This document shows, piece by piece, positions 11,172 to 22,806 of a stretch of 64,000 nucleotides of DNA. Below the pieces are notes generated by a model. The model was not told the origin of the DNA, did not search any database, and saw only the letters and a program-made list of their open reading frames with translations. The translations under genes were made by a program, and so were the position numbers. Within the stretch, counting starts at the first letter, position 1, and the number at the start of each line of letters is the position of its first letter. The stretch lies in NCBI GenBank assembly GCA_946699065.1, contig CAMPDV010000135.1, forward strand, positions 558,001 to 622,000. Direction: 5' to 3'. The DNA is from Loxodes magnus (Eukaryota > Ciliophora > Karyorelictea > Loxodida > Loxodidae).

Positions 11172-13019
11172 ATGGGAGACGAAATTCTAAATGAATAAAT
11201 ATTTTCTGCCACAAAAGAAGGAAAATCAAAATAATTGCTTAACTTAGTAAGGTTGAAATAGTATTCGATAACAGAGCTTATAGATAATGATGGTAATACT
11301 ATTCTTCATTTATGTGCTTTGTATGGTCATATTCATATAATTCAGTCTCTTGTTAAATGAATCTTTTAAAGCTTTCCTGGAAAATAATAGCAAGCTCATT
11401 AGTGATTAAACGCGTAAACCCCTGATGGGTTTACTTGTCTTCATTTTGCTGCTTTTAAAGGAAATCTTCCTTTAATAAAAGCTTTAGTGGAACTAGGAAG
11501 TGATATTAATTGCATTAGCAAGTAAGGATTGTCCTTAATGCATGTTAGTGCCTAAGCTGATTAGATTCAAGTAATGGCTTTTTTATGAAAAGTCTATGCT
11601 TTTAATCTTGATATACAAGATAATAAAGGAAGCACTCCTTTACATTGAGCCTGCTATATGGGCTGCGAACTTGCTACCGCTTTTTTGATTTCTTGGAATG
11701 CTACGCTTAATATTAAAGACTTTGACGGACTATCACCGTTACACTTATCTATTCTATCTAATAATAGTAAAATAGTGAGGACTTTATTGCTAAAAGGAGC
11801 AAGAAGATGAGAAAGCGATAAAAGAGGAAGAATTCCAATGGATATAGCTAAAGCAAATAACTATTAGCATTTCTATTCAATTTTGAAAGAACCAGGTGAT
11901 TGTAATTATTGTAATATCAGGCCTCCTTTAAAGCCTCATGGGAGGTAACGAGGAGAAGTAATTACTTATATTATACTGTTTATACTTTGTAATCTAGTAT
12001 GCCTTTTATTTGTTACTCCGTTTATGTTAAATCATTACATTGTTGTATTTTTCTATACTTGGTAAGTACTTTGCCTGCTTTGCTTTTTAAGAGTGATGCG
12101 GATGGATCCTGGATATGTCTAAAAGGATACGAAACATACTATTGTGGTAATATTTCATATAGGAACTATTAGAGAAATATGATCCTGTTTTAATATGTCC
12201 TGACTGCTAAACTTTCAGACCTTAGCGTTCTAGGCATTGCTTCTATTGTAATAAATGTGTACGAAAATTCGATCATCACTGTCCTTGGATTGACAATTGT
12301 GTTGGAGAATAGTATGCTTTTTATACTCAGAAATCATAAGTTCTTCGTGCTTTTTCTATTCCTTATATGAGGGTAGTTAATTCTAACCTCGCTTGTATGC
12401 ATTCAATCTCTTACGTAAGGATAGAATGTTCTAACATCCTTAAAAATACTTTCAGATTCAGCTTTAGCATATAAAGTCTATCCAACAATCTTAGTAACAG
12501 TAATTGCTTTGAGCTTCTGACTTCCAGTTAGGTAATTTTTTCAAAATCAGCGCTCTTTTTTTTATTTAACTGAGGAATGTCATAACAAATACTACTACTT
12601 CTGAAAAGTATTCAAGATCTCCTGCTTATGATAATAAGCTATATGAAAAGTATGACTCTGAAGGAAATCTTATTTCAGAGTCTGAAATGTCAGCAACTTC
12701 AACTGGAGGCTACAATGTAGTTATAGAACCTGTAACTCCCTGTTTCTGTGTACCTTGTTGTTGTGAACAAGTTAACAAACTTAGAAAAAAGCAAAAGGCA
12801 AAAAGTTCAGATTAGGACATTCTCATTAAAGAAAAGAAATAGGTAGTTGAAAGTGAAATGGAAGAATATCAAAATAATAATTAAATTAACTAATGTACTT
12901 AGTAAAAGATACAACCTAGCTTTGACACTTTATACTAAGTTTCTTCTTAAAGTAATAATCATAAAGCATCTCCTATACCTATACTTACAAAATTAATAGG
13001 GATAGTAAAAGCGTTTTGA
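11172..13019 (+). CDS. Ankyrin-repeat DHHC palmitoyltransferase
   Basis: 597 aa after removal of three introns (12147-12162, 12312-12330, 12532-12550). Residues 30-255 form about five ankyrin repeats (DNDGNTILHLCALYGHI, TPDGFTCLHFAAFKGN, NKGSTPLHWACYMG, DFDGLSPLHLSI). Two membrane segments follow, then the cysteine-rich DHHC domain (CPDCQTFRPQRSRHC, CNKCVRKFDHHCPWIDNCVG) with the catalytic DHHC cysteine, then two more membrane segments and a TTxE-like motif. It should S-acylate membrane-associated proteins. The architecture is that of the zDHHC13/17 and Akr1 group. Several conserved or aromatic positions are TGA (LHWACYMG, LIWGQL, SFWLPV), read as Trp, and the gene ends at TGA 13017-13019. 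Each intron is required to reach the next conserved block, which makes this the best single proof of the intron type. Confidence 0.93.
12147..12162 (+). other. Intron 1 of DHHC gene, 16 nt
   Basis: GTAATATTTCATATAG. Its removal brings the upstream frame into phase with the CPDC start of the DHHC domain. Confidence 0.9.
12312..12330 (+). other. Intron 2 of DHHC gene, 19 nt
   Basis: GTATGCTTTTTATACTCAG. Splicing gives CVGEQNHKFFVLFL, the canonical sequence after the DHHC domain. Confidence 0.9.
12532..12550 (+). other. Intron 3 of DHHC gene, 19 nt
   Basis: GTAATTTTTTCAAAATCAG. Splicing completes the last membrane segment and leads into the TTxE-like motif. Confidence 0.88.
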
Positions 13020-13855
13020 GAGTTGTCTATTTCTATAGTTAATAATAGTAAATATCTTCTAAAATGCTTATAATCTGAAGCCTCAATTAGGTTAATATAA
13101 ATAATAAGTGCACTAGTCTCTTTTGCTCTACGAAGCTAAGCGACTCTAGCATTATAAAACCTCTGTGTATAATATTATCACTTCTCTAGTTCTATTGATT
13201 CAAACTACACAAATCTAGTTCTTTAGCCATATATTAACCCCTCATAAGCATTATATATAATGATAGTAACTCATTAATGCAACTTCATTAGTCTTATTTA
13301 GATTTTGGATTCTTTACTTTAATAGTGATCAGGAAACTTAAATTAATATATATAAAGGCTAATTTGATCTTTAATGATGAAAAGCCTAAAAATAAGTCCT
13401 TCGTCTATTTTTACAGCTATTGTATATATTAAACTTCATCTTAACAGTATAGATTCTTTAGTCCTGATTTCCTTTTATCTAAGCAAAAACAAATAAATAG
13501 TAAATAATTTTATGCTACTAGACGTTAAAGTTCCAAAGATGATAGAAGATATAGACAAATACTTTATTTAAGTAGGTTCAAAGAATAGTACAGAAATTAA
13601 GTTTAGCAATGCATGTAAGTAATAATGAATCTGCTGATTAGCCTATAAAATGAGTACTTATATATAACTATTTAACCACTTTTAATGGCTTTATTTAACC
13701 TAGTTTTCATTTTATTTCAAAGGAAGTTTCATTTTATTAGTTCTAAGATATTTTGATATTTATAGGATTTTAGGTTTTAGATAAATAACTAGATAATATA
13801 AGGATTTTGAATATTGGCTATAAAAGAAAAAATATTGTCTATAGTATTTAACAAA
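13020..13855. other. Intergenic spacer between convergent genes
   Basis: 0.8 kb AT-rich. No gene or repeat recognised. Confidence 0.5.
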
Positions 13856-15578
13856 TCAAATGTTGCTATTTGAACTTCTATAACTTAGCTGGCTTTTATT
13901 TTTATACTAACTGGGTTCTTTTATACTTGATCCATCGTAAGTTCGCTTGGTCTTTGGTTTTTAGTATGTTTAAGTCTTTTTCTTTTATTAGTTTTCATAT
14001 TTAGATTCAATTTCATCATAAAATTGCTGTGCTCATTAAAAGAATTTTTAGCAAAGTGACGAGAAAGCATCAGGTGCAACCATAAATACTGGCTAGAGTT
14101 CTGAATAGCAAAACAAGTACTAAGAAATCCCATCGTTATTTTTCTGTTTTTAAAACTTACTGAATTATACTATCCATTAGGAGCTTATTTTATATGGTTT
14201 TCATCTATTGTTATTTCATCTTTTCTTCTTCCAACTTCTAAAAAAGAATTAAGAACAATCAGTTGCAGCAAACTGGCAACGATTTTCATATTATTTAAAG
14301 CCTTTTCAGAGATATTTCCTTCTATTATAAATCCTGATTCTTGTAAAGGATTTAAGAGTATATGCCCTATTAATTTCTTTGTGACAATAAAAAAGGAAAT
14401 CATCATTCATTTTCTCAATTAATTCATTTTCCTAAACTAAAGACTTACTTTAACTCTCCATATCTTCCAAAATTTAGTCTGCTTTTTTCGAAACCTGTAA
14501 GAAACTTATGAGAGATCTGAGCATTTTCTTCAGTGTAAGAAATAAAAAAAATAGCTAGATCTGAAGGAATAGATTAACTTTAGCTTTACAAGTTATCTAT
14601 AAATTGTTCGACCACTGAGATTAAAGCTTATATATTTTTAGAGTTTATTTTGTTTCTAGGAGCAGGGTTTAAATTTAGCTTTTAATTTTTCAGTAAAGAT
14701 TCAATAAGAGGCTTTACTACTTATGTTAGTCAATCATGAGTAATTATTGAGCATGAAGCTATTTTTTTCATCATTGCCTCTTTCTTAAAATTTTCTTTAA
14801 TACGAGAATAAACTAACTTCTTTATCAGTTTAGCGAAGAAAACTGCTAGAAATGCTCCCTTTAATTTTCGTTTAGGTTTAAATCTCGGACTTCTTGAATA
14901 ATACTTTTTTCTCTATTCAATTTCTCTTTCCATTCATTAGTTTTACATTATTTACATTCACTGAGGTGGATACTGAAGTTCAGGAACTCTAGCAGGTCTG
15001 TTAGATAGGCTTTGAATAGCAGATGTCATAGCTTCTTGTTATTTAGAAAGCTGATAAAATAGCTGCTGCATTTAGCTCTGAGTATTGTCTTGCTTTTTCT
15101 TTACAGTAGGTTCGGAAAGATTATTGAGAAGCATTAGCATGTTAATTTAGTCATTTGGCTATTATCCTGACCGTTCCTAATTTAGCTTAGATAATTTCTT
15201 TATTTTCTAATTCATTTTTTCTTCTTACTGCTTTAGTTTAGTCATATGAGTCTACTACTAAGCATACAACTATTCTATTTAAGCTGTATAGTTTAATTTA
15301 GGAGCATCAGAACTGTAAGTTTAAAAAGGTGCAAAAGGCTATTAAGCAGTAGGAGTGATGCTCTTATTAAAACCATTATAAGGATTTTAATCATAACTGT
15401 GATACTAAGGGTTAATTTACCTCTAACTCATATAAGCGTTGTTTTAAAAGCTTTATCCAAAAGGATTCTAAGCAAACTGCTATTAAAGCTAACTAGCTTA
15501 ATCAAATCTTGGAATAAAGCCTGGCTAGTTTTATAAGATATTCATACCATTTGTATAAAAAGCATTACCTCTAGACAT
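13856..15578 (-). CDS. Gln-rich coiled-coil protein, unknown function
   Basis: 562 aa after removal of two introns (14432-14448 and 14144-14160). The first 150 residues are rich in Gln, Asn and Tyr, many of the Gln being TAA or TAG. A coiled coil follows (about residues 110-190), then a basic segment (RSPRFKPKRKLKG) and a mixed alpha-helical region. The C-terminus is Lys/Gln-rich and probably disordered (YENQQKKK and on). I do not recognise a family. Frame continuity across the introns is good: after the second splice the sequence becomes PVFMVAPDAFSSLCQKFFQW, much more protein-like than the unspliced reading. The start is ATG 15576-15578 and the stop TGA at 13856-13858. Trp is encoded by TGA in several places. 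Confidence 0.75.
14144..14160 (-). other. Intron 2 of Gln-rich gene, 17 nt
   Basis: Minus-strand GTAAGTTTTAAAAACAG. Without it the frame also stays open, so only protein quality and the TGA stop argue for it. Confidence 0.7.
14432..14448 (-). other. Intron 1 of Gln-rich gene, 17 nt
   Basis: Minus-strand GTAAGTCTTTAGTTTAG. It links the N-terminal frame to the downstream frame. Confidence 0.75.
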
Positions 15579-16007
15579 TTTCTATTTATCAATATTAACC
15601 CTTCAATTTTAAATCTAATAGCCTTTACTCAAATACCTAACAACTCTAATCATTATATTCTAATAAATGCTTATATAAAATACCAAAAATCCCCTTTATT
15701 GTATTAGGTACATTCTAGCATATAATTATGATACATTATGCGTTTCCTATACTATTATAGCCATAAGCATCTTTAATACTTAAAGTAAGGAGAGTTAGTA
15801 ACTAAATGACTAATTGAACTGAAGTAACAAAGTATAGGTTGATTAATATAGGAAGTTCTAATGTTAGCTTTAAATCTTAGTCTAGTATTACTGTCTTTTG
15901 ATTTACTTAATTTCATTTATTACTTTACAAAGTTAAAGAGTAACGAATATAAACGGATATCTCAATCGGATATCTTCATATAAGAGAAGAATTAGGAACT
16001 TTTTATA
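15579..16007. other. Divergent intergenic spacer
   Basis: 0.43 kb between the divergent Gln-rich and deaminase-like genes. It likely holds both promoters; no motif stands out. Confidence 0.5.
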
Positions 16008-16985
16008 ATGGTTATACTAGGCATTTCGGGTCCGTGTTGCTCTGGGAAAGAAACAGTGATTCAATTTTATTAAGATATTCTAAAGTTTGAGGTGATCAAA
16101 GTTAGAGATATTAAGGTCTAAGCTTCATCAAAAATTCAGATGTAGCAAAACAGAGCTAAGTTGATATAGGAATAAATAGTAAGGAGCATTAGAAACGTAA
16201 TAATTGATGATATCATTTCTTAGTTTGAAATAGAAGTCTACCTAAAGATTGATGGCTTTATACTAATGTTTGTTGATTGTCCTTTGGAGATTAGATATGA
16301 AAGGTATTTGTAGAAGTACGAGTAAAATAATATTACTAAAGAAGACTTCTAGCGTCAAGATGCTTTGATGTTTAATAAAACTTTTTTGACTCTGGATTTG
16401 AAGGAGTGTAAGTAAAGAGCAGATATTATCATTGACAATGAACAAGATTTTGAGTAGTTATATAAGAAACTCTCAATATTAGATATAATAAACTTTCCTT
16501 ATAGGCCTAAGTGAGATTTAAACTTCATTAGGATGGCAGAACTTATTAAAGCTAGATCAGTTTGCAAAAATAGAATAACTGGAGCTCTTTTAGTAAAAAA
16601 GAACAGAGTGATTTCTTCAGGATATCAAGGAAATTGTGATGATTCATGTGATTACATTACAAATTAATTTAAACCTGGTTTTGAAACGAGGAAACCATGC
16701 TGCTGTAATCATGCCATATTGAATGCAATTCAAGAAAGTGATGCTAAAAATCTAAATAAATTCACCTTATACGTTACTGATTTTCCTAGTCCTGAATGTG
16801 TAGAATAATTATGCTAAATGGGCTTATATAGACTAGTTTATTATAGAGACTGTGGAGAAAAGCAAATTCCACTACTAAAACTTCTGGAAAACGCAAATAT
16901 TCAAGTGTAGCAAGTAAAGCCTTTCATTCCTGACTTCAAAAAGAAATGGTAGTAGAATATTCAAAGCTATCGACTATGTTGTTGA
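16008..16985 (+). CDS. dCMP deaminase-like protein with degenerate catalytic site
   Basis: 325 aa, one exon. Residues 1-165 are a P-loop kinase-like domain (GISGPCCSGKET near the start), as in fungal Dcd1. Residues 170-325 are a dCMP/cytidine deaminase fold, starting with the family signature RPKWDLNFIRMAELI. In this family the active enzyme uses HAE and PCxxC to bind zinc and shuttle protons. Here the first motif is CNHAILNAI, with Ile for the catalytic Glu, and the second is FPSPEC, with Ser for the first Cys. The ORF is otherwise intact, so this looks like a pseudoenzyme rather than a broken gene. It may be regulatory, or deoxynucleotide metabolism may use a paralogue. The signature Trp at 16512-16514 is TGA and the stop at 16983-16985 is also TGA. 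Confidence 0.88.
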
Positions 16986-17624
16986 TAGAGAAAAATGTTT
17001 ATAGTTGCTTAAGTTATAAAATGAAAGTAGCTACTTCTTATATTCTATATCTATCTATTCCTATCTAAACTACCTAGTATACTCCAATTTAATCTACATC
17101 CTATTCTCATTTTATTCTTAGATACCTTTTTAAGTAGATTAGCATAACATCTCAAATAATATCTTCCAAAAATTAAAATTCATATTTCCATTAATAATTT
17201 TCTCCCTTATAATGAATAATTTCGTACTAGCTTATAAAAATAAGTTAAGTAAGCCTTTTATTATTAATATTACTAGATATGCAGATAGCAGTATCAATTC
17301 TTAGTAATAAACTAACCATATATAGAGTAATATAAAACTTATCTATTATGCTTGTTTCCTTTTTTTTTCTTGTTATTCTTTAAAACTAGTACTTACTACA
17401 CTATTGCTATATATAGGCATTTCTATCAAACTTCTGAATAGTTATATAAGAGTTATCTAGTGTAATGGTATTAAGAGGTACTAGGTAGCTTATGATAGAG
17501 GTATGATTAGAACAGACTATAAATAGTTGCTTATATAGAGTTATACTTATGATGCTTATGCTTTACTTGTTAAACACTTTTATACACTATAATTGTTACT
17601 TTTTATTAACTTCATTCATCATAA
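16986..17624. other. Intergenic spacer
   Basis: 0.64 kb AT-rich; no feature recognised. Confidence 0.5.
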
Positions 17625-19091
17625 ATGTCTAAGATAGAAAAACTAAAAAAGGAAATTTAGGTTAGTAAAGAAGCTTCAGATGCTGCTTCAAAATCAAAGG
17701 AGGCAAAAGGAAGAAGAATGAGTGAGATATAGCAGACAAGAAGAACTAGCACAGTGTAAGATTTAATAAGCAAATACTAAGTTTAAACTAAAGAAGAATA
17801 ATCAAATCCATTACCTAAACCTTCTGGTATCTAGAAAGTGGACTCTATAGAGGATTTTCAAAGAAAAAGAAACTATAGTGATGCAACTTAATCAGTAGTT
17901 TCTAATGCTAAACAAAAGATTCAGTAATTTAACTAAATGTCTAATTCCTAGTAAGGCTAACGTAGGTAGTCAGTTTAGGACCTCAACATGAATTCAAATA
18001 CCAAAGAAAAAATACAAAAGTTTAACATGCTAGCTACTTAAAACCAATAAGAGGCTAAAAATACCTAATTACAAGATAGTGCTACTAAAAGAAGAACTTC
18101 TTACACTATTTCTCCTTAACAAATTTAAATCAAAGTAGATAATATAAAATAAGAATAGGAATAAGAGGAAGTATCAGATTCTGATGATTCGGATAGTGAT
18201 TCAAATGAAAAAATTAAAGAATAAGAGAATCAAAAATTGAAAAGTGATCCTTTCTTCTGTTTTTAAAACAACAAACCAAAGATATGACAAATTAAAAATT
18301 AATAATTTGAGCCTATAATGGAACATAAGTTTACTGAAAACTTTGAAGAAGTTTAAGAATAGTTTTTCTTAAAAAAATAGCTAAACAATTATTAAATAAA
18401 CTTGATACAAGTCATTAAACTTAGGATGCTTAAAAAGTTTAAGGATAAAAAAGTACCATCTTAATAAGATCAAAAGTAGCAAACCTTCACAGAAGATATT
18501 TAGAATTAGCATACTAAAGAAAAAGTTCCAGTAATGTACCAAAAGTAAATTCAGGAATTTATTGCTGATATAGCTAGTAAAGCGATAAATAGGTTGAGGA
18601 AAGAAAATGATAAAGAACTAAAGGTAGAGCAAAATAATTAAAAAGTATCTGGAGAAAAGGAGACTGAGTAAAAGATAAATAGTGTTGAAGATATTAGTTA
18701 GGTAGATTGCAAACTACTTAATGAAAATTAAAACGCTGATATATCAAAAAATAAAGAATAGGAGGAAGAGTTATCAAATTTAGTTTTATCTGAGCAAAAA
18801 TAAAATTCACCAAGCGATCATAATAAAAACTAAGAGGCTGATGAGTAAAAAATTAGTAAAAATGAAATAAAAGTATCTACACAAACTATTTAAAACCCTT
18901 AGATAAATTATGATCAAGATGTAATGGTAAAATTCCCAGAAAGTCCACCTAAGTAGCAAAACCAACAGCAATTTGAATTAGTATGCTCAATGGATTTAAA
19001 TGAATTTTAGATAAGAAAGAAAGATTAAAGAAAAGAAAAAGAGATTCCTGATAGAACTTCCTAGTCATGTTGCGCTTGTTTAATAATGTGA
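17625..19091 (+). CDS. Acidic, Gln-rich coiled-coil protein with C-terminal CaaX box
   Basis: 488 aa, no intron seen, unknown family. The sequence is hydrophilic and low in complexity, dominated by Gln, Lys, Glu and Ser, with an acidic Ser/Asp run near residue 185 (SDSDDSDSDSNEK) and helical stretches that could form coiled coils. The last residues are SCCACLIM. The final four, CLIM, fit a CaaX prenylation motif with Met at the end, which farnesyltransferase prefers, and the neighbouring cysteines could be palmitoylated. That suggests tethering to a membrane. This rests on the TGA at 19089-19091 being the true stop, which the following non-coding DNA supports. One internal TGA near 18285 is read as Trp. 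Confidence 0.72.
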
Positions 19092-19684
19092 TTCTTTAAA
19101 CTTTGAACATTCTTTAGTTTATCTATCAGATCAGTTAAAAAATCTTATCTTTTAAAATTATATAACAATTATTATCATAGTCATAATCAACGTTAATTAC
19201 ACTTTTTAAAATAAAAAACTAATAAAAACCATTGAAAATAAACTGTAACAATTCTATAGAAGCTTAAAATTAAAAACTAAAAGCAAGAAAATTCATAGCA
19301 ACTTTTGAATAAAGTGAAGCTTGGCAATCATAGATACATTAAGGAGTTATTTTCAAGTTATAAACTAATAGACATAAGTGAAATTTTCTTATTTAACGAG
19401 TATATATTAAATATGATACTTAAATCATTAATTTAACTATTATATAAGATATTTGATACCTCTATAACTTAATTTTTAAGGAGTTATTTAAATTGTTTCA
19501 AAGGACATTTGAAAAAATATTCTAAAAAGTAATTTTAGAAGTTTTTATTTATTAGCTTTTGCTTATTAGTGCTTTAGGATTAATTCTCTGAAAAGACTTA
19601 ACAAGAAGAAAGTATTGAAGAGTTTATTAAAAAGAGAGAATATTTTATTATTAGTTTTAATGTTAAAAGTTTAAGAAGTTTCAC
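19092..19684. other. Intergenic spacer between convergent genes
   Basis: 0.6 kb AT-rich; no feature recognised. Confidence 0.5.
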
Positions 19685-19999
19685 TCAAAAGATTGGCTGT
19701 CCCTTCTTCTTCTTGTCATCGGAAAGTATGAAGGTCTTGCACCTTTTTATTGCAATCAATCTCTTTATTTTGCAATCTTTGCATTCGAGTCGGAGAGTAA
19801 TTTTCTTGGTGGTTTTAGCTTTCTTTTTGAAGATAGGTTTTGTCTATCCACCATATCCCATTTGTTTCATGTCATAACGACGCTTTCCTTAAACTTTAGT
19901 ACTTTCTTTTCCTTTTTTGTACTGAGTAACTTTATGAACAGTGTGCTTCTTACACTTTCCAGTGCAAAGAGTCCTTCTAGTCTTTGGTACTGTTACCAT
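19685..19999 (-). CDS. RPL36A: 60S ribosomal protein eL42 (L36A/L44)
   Basis: 104 aa, the usual family length. The N-terminal [20 protein letters not shown], the block [10 protein letters not shown], the signature [20 protein letters not shown], and [20 protein letters not shown] are diagnostic. The cysteines bind the structural zinc; the first pair has an extra residue between them compared with the common C-x2-C (C-x3-C here). eL42 sits at the ribosomal E site and contacts the CCA end of the leaving tRNA. Only two codons are of reassigned type, an internal TAA/TAG and the TGA stop. The start is ATG 19997-19999. Confidence 0.96.
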
Positions 20000-21611
20000 A
20001 TTTATATAATTTCTCAACAATAATCTAACAAAATCACGCTTTATTTAAAAATGCTTTTTATTCTCTTACTTTAAATTAATAAATATGAAAAGCTAATTTC
20101 ATCTCTTCCTTACCACTACCATACTTCCCCAACTTCAAACATATCCCTTTTATGTTTCTCTCTAACTAAAATTTTCTAGGTTTTGATTAGCTTTTATATA
20201 TAATCAAAAAATCCATTTAAATATCTTCCAGATAAAGAATGATAAATTAGATATAATTATACCATAGTTGAGTAAATAAGCCCTAAAATATTGATATTAT
20301 ACACTTAGAAATATTCTAAGCTTAACTAAGAAACTATAGGACTAAGAGAACTCATCAACTGCTTAAAATGTATTTCTCTCTTTCCTTTTGTATCTGATTT
20401 AAAACTATTTTACCGTTACAACTCCACTCTTTAGTCTTCTTTATATCCTCTTTCTTGCTTAATCTCAAAGACTACTTGAGAGATAATCTGACGATTTATA
20501 TAAAAGTTCCTTATAAAAGAGAGCAATAAAAGAATAAGTAGACAACTATACAAATTTGATAATGGCGAAAGATAGGGATATAACTAAGAAATATCTGGAA
20601 TGTATTAGATTGTATATCCTTACAGTAGCTTAGAGAATAGCCTTTATTTTATTATCATATCAAGCTATAAATTACTCTAGTTTACTAGCTTATAGTTTGT
20701 TTCTTACACTTTCTAATAATTCCTCTCTTTATTTAACTTAAACTACTCTTTAGTTTCTCGCCCTAAAAAAAGAAATTAGATGCAACGAATCTATAATTAT
20801 TCATATAGCTTCTCTATCTTAGTTAGTAGCTTTATTCTAAATAGCTTAGTTAAGTTCTTTATTAGTAATAAACTTGATGAGACTTATTAAAGTATAGGCA
20901 TTGAACAATCGAACTTTTATTAGCATGCTTTGTATTAATAAACTAATTTAATCATTTAATTGCTATCTATCTCTCTTAACAGGTTTTATAAAGCTATGGT
21001 TATGTAGACTACTTATATATTGCTATTTATTAACAACTATAGAGGATATTCCCAATTAAGCTTCTATAGTTTATTCTATCTCTTAATAATTATAAGGCTA
21101 CTATCTAGAAGTAGTGTGAATATACCCTAACTCTATTTAAACCTCTTATACTAAAAGTGTTTCTTAAGATAAGTTTACAAGCAGCTACCCTTTATTTAAC
21201 TAATGTTGCATACTTAACTCTACATACTTATAGGCTTGAATCTCCATTAACTAAAGCCTTACATTAATTCCTTACTTAAGTACTGTATTAAGATTCTCCA
21301 CTCTGAAGATATTTTCATTAGCTAACTGTAAAGCGAGTAAAATAGTATAGCTTTACTTACTCTTATGACTATTAAATAAATATACAACTAAGCAATAGAT
21401 AAATAGAGTACTAATGATTGTACTCAAACTAAATACTTTAAATTAAGGATAATATAAAGGAAGTATGATAGAGTAGTAAAATTGAGCTGAATAGTATTAG
21501 CAGATTTGAATTAAATAAGATGCTTATAAGTATAGATGAAGGGTTAAGATAGTAAGGGTTTAAATAATTTATTAAATGTTTTTTTTGTCCTGCCTTTTAT
21601 CTGTTTTATTT
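20000..21611. other. Long intergenic region
   Basis: 1.6 kb AT-rich DNA. No convincing frame, RNA gene or repeat. Confidence 0.5.
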
Positions 21612-22726
21612 TCATTATGGTTACTGTTGACTTAAGGCTATTTGCTAGCTTTCAAGTTTTTGTAAAACTTCTTTAATCCTAACTAATGATAGACATCAAC
21701 TTGAGGTCCTTAGATTTTATCGAATTTTAGAAATAGAATAGTGTACTTTTAAAATCAGTCAATTGACTTTCCACTTACAAAAAAGAAAATTTCATTGGAT
21801 GGAGTTTTAACCTTATTTGATTTCTTTGACTTAGCTTTGGCTGGCTAAGTTCGATTTTAAATAGAAACTACTCCTAACTTCAGCTTAAAAGATGATTCCT
21901 CCTAAATAACTGTTTCTAAGTCTTATATCAGTCATTTATTCTTAAAGTGGTTGGATAGTTTTTTATCATAGTTGCTGTTAACATATTGCATCTGAGAAAT
22001 GCGATAATGAGCATCTTTTTAATCATTAGCTTGTAGTACTTAAATAAGTTTTTAGTTCCAATGCTTTAGGTTAAATCTGGTCCAAAGGCACATTGGATAG
22101 AGATCTGTATCAATCAGCTGCCATAGTTCGTGCTTTTTTTCTAAGTATTTTCACCGAGCGCTGAAAATTTATCTTTCGCTTTTTTCGCTGCTATAAGTAA
22201 AGATATGAACTAGAACTATTATGACTATAAAAGCGAAAATTTCTTAAAGCGTTACCTTAATCTGAAAACCATCCAAAAAATTGAGTGCATTGTATATATG
22301 GCTGACCACATTCAAAAAGACCGTTCAGATAAAACTTCTCATAAAAAATTGATTTCAAAAGAAAGTTTAAAGTTGCTAAATTAGCTAAATTATGCAGTAG
22401 TGAACATGATAGCCCTAAAACAAAAACTACTACCAGCTATAAACATTAAGAATGACCAGAAAGGACACAGTTCTTACTCAATTAATTCATTTTTGTGATA
22501 GCGTCATAAGAATTACTATTATAAATATTAGAGAATATAGTCTTATAAGATAGCAAGCTTGCTCCTTTTAGTAGCAAATTCCTAGCAAGCTTATCAGACA
22601 ACAACTTATAGCTGCAGAAAAAAGAATTTTTTGACACTGCTGTGCCTTCAGCATCTATTCGTATTGATAAGCTGATTCTTTTTCAGGGTTTTTAAACTAC
22701 AGGAAAATTTTTTTTGAATACTCCAT
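21612..22726 (-). CDS. Multi-pass membrane protein, unknown function
   Basis: About 364 aa. The N-terminal half holds about five or six hydrophobic helices (for example ISCCLISLLGICY, LIFIIVILMTLS, VSFLVILNVY, EIFAFIVIIVLVHIF). A soluble, Lys-rich segment follows from about residue 190. Several Trp codons are TGA. The family is not recognised; the layout (about six helices plus cytoplasmic tail) resembles the sensor part of ciliate membrane kinases, but no kinase motif is visible. The 3' end is uncertain. Reading straight on meets no TGA after 21755-21757 for a long way. A 20-nt intron at 21649-21668 (GTTTTACAAAAACTTGAAAG) would lead to a stop at 21612-21614, and an alternative splice would stop at 21652. 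The start is ATG 22724-22726. Confidence 0.6.
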
Positions 22727-22806
22727 TTTAATATTTTTAGGTAGTTTAAGCAAAGGTATAAAAGGCTTGTGTAGAATAAGAATTGATATATTCAACATAA
22801 TTAAAA
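22727..22806. promoter_or_regulatory. Short divergent promoter region
   Basis: Only 80 bp separate the start codons of the divergent membrane-protein and CPSF30-YTH genes, so promoters and 5' leaders of both must fit here. The DNA is AT-rich; no defined element is visible. This is inference from spacing. Confidence 0.45.

Noticed and set aside
12067-12098. A GTAAGT...TTTTTAAG segment in the DHHC gene as a 30-nt intron
   Set aside because: Its length is a multiple of three and it encodes part of a membrane helix fitting the family, so it is treated as coding.
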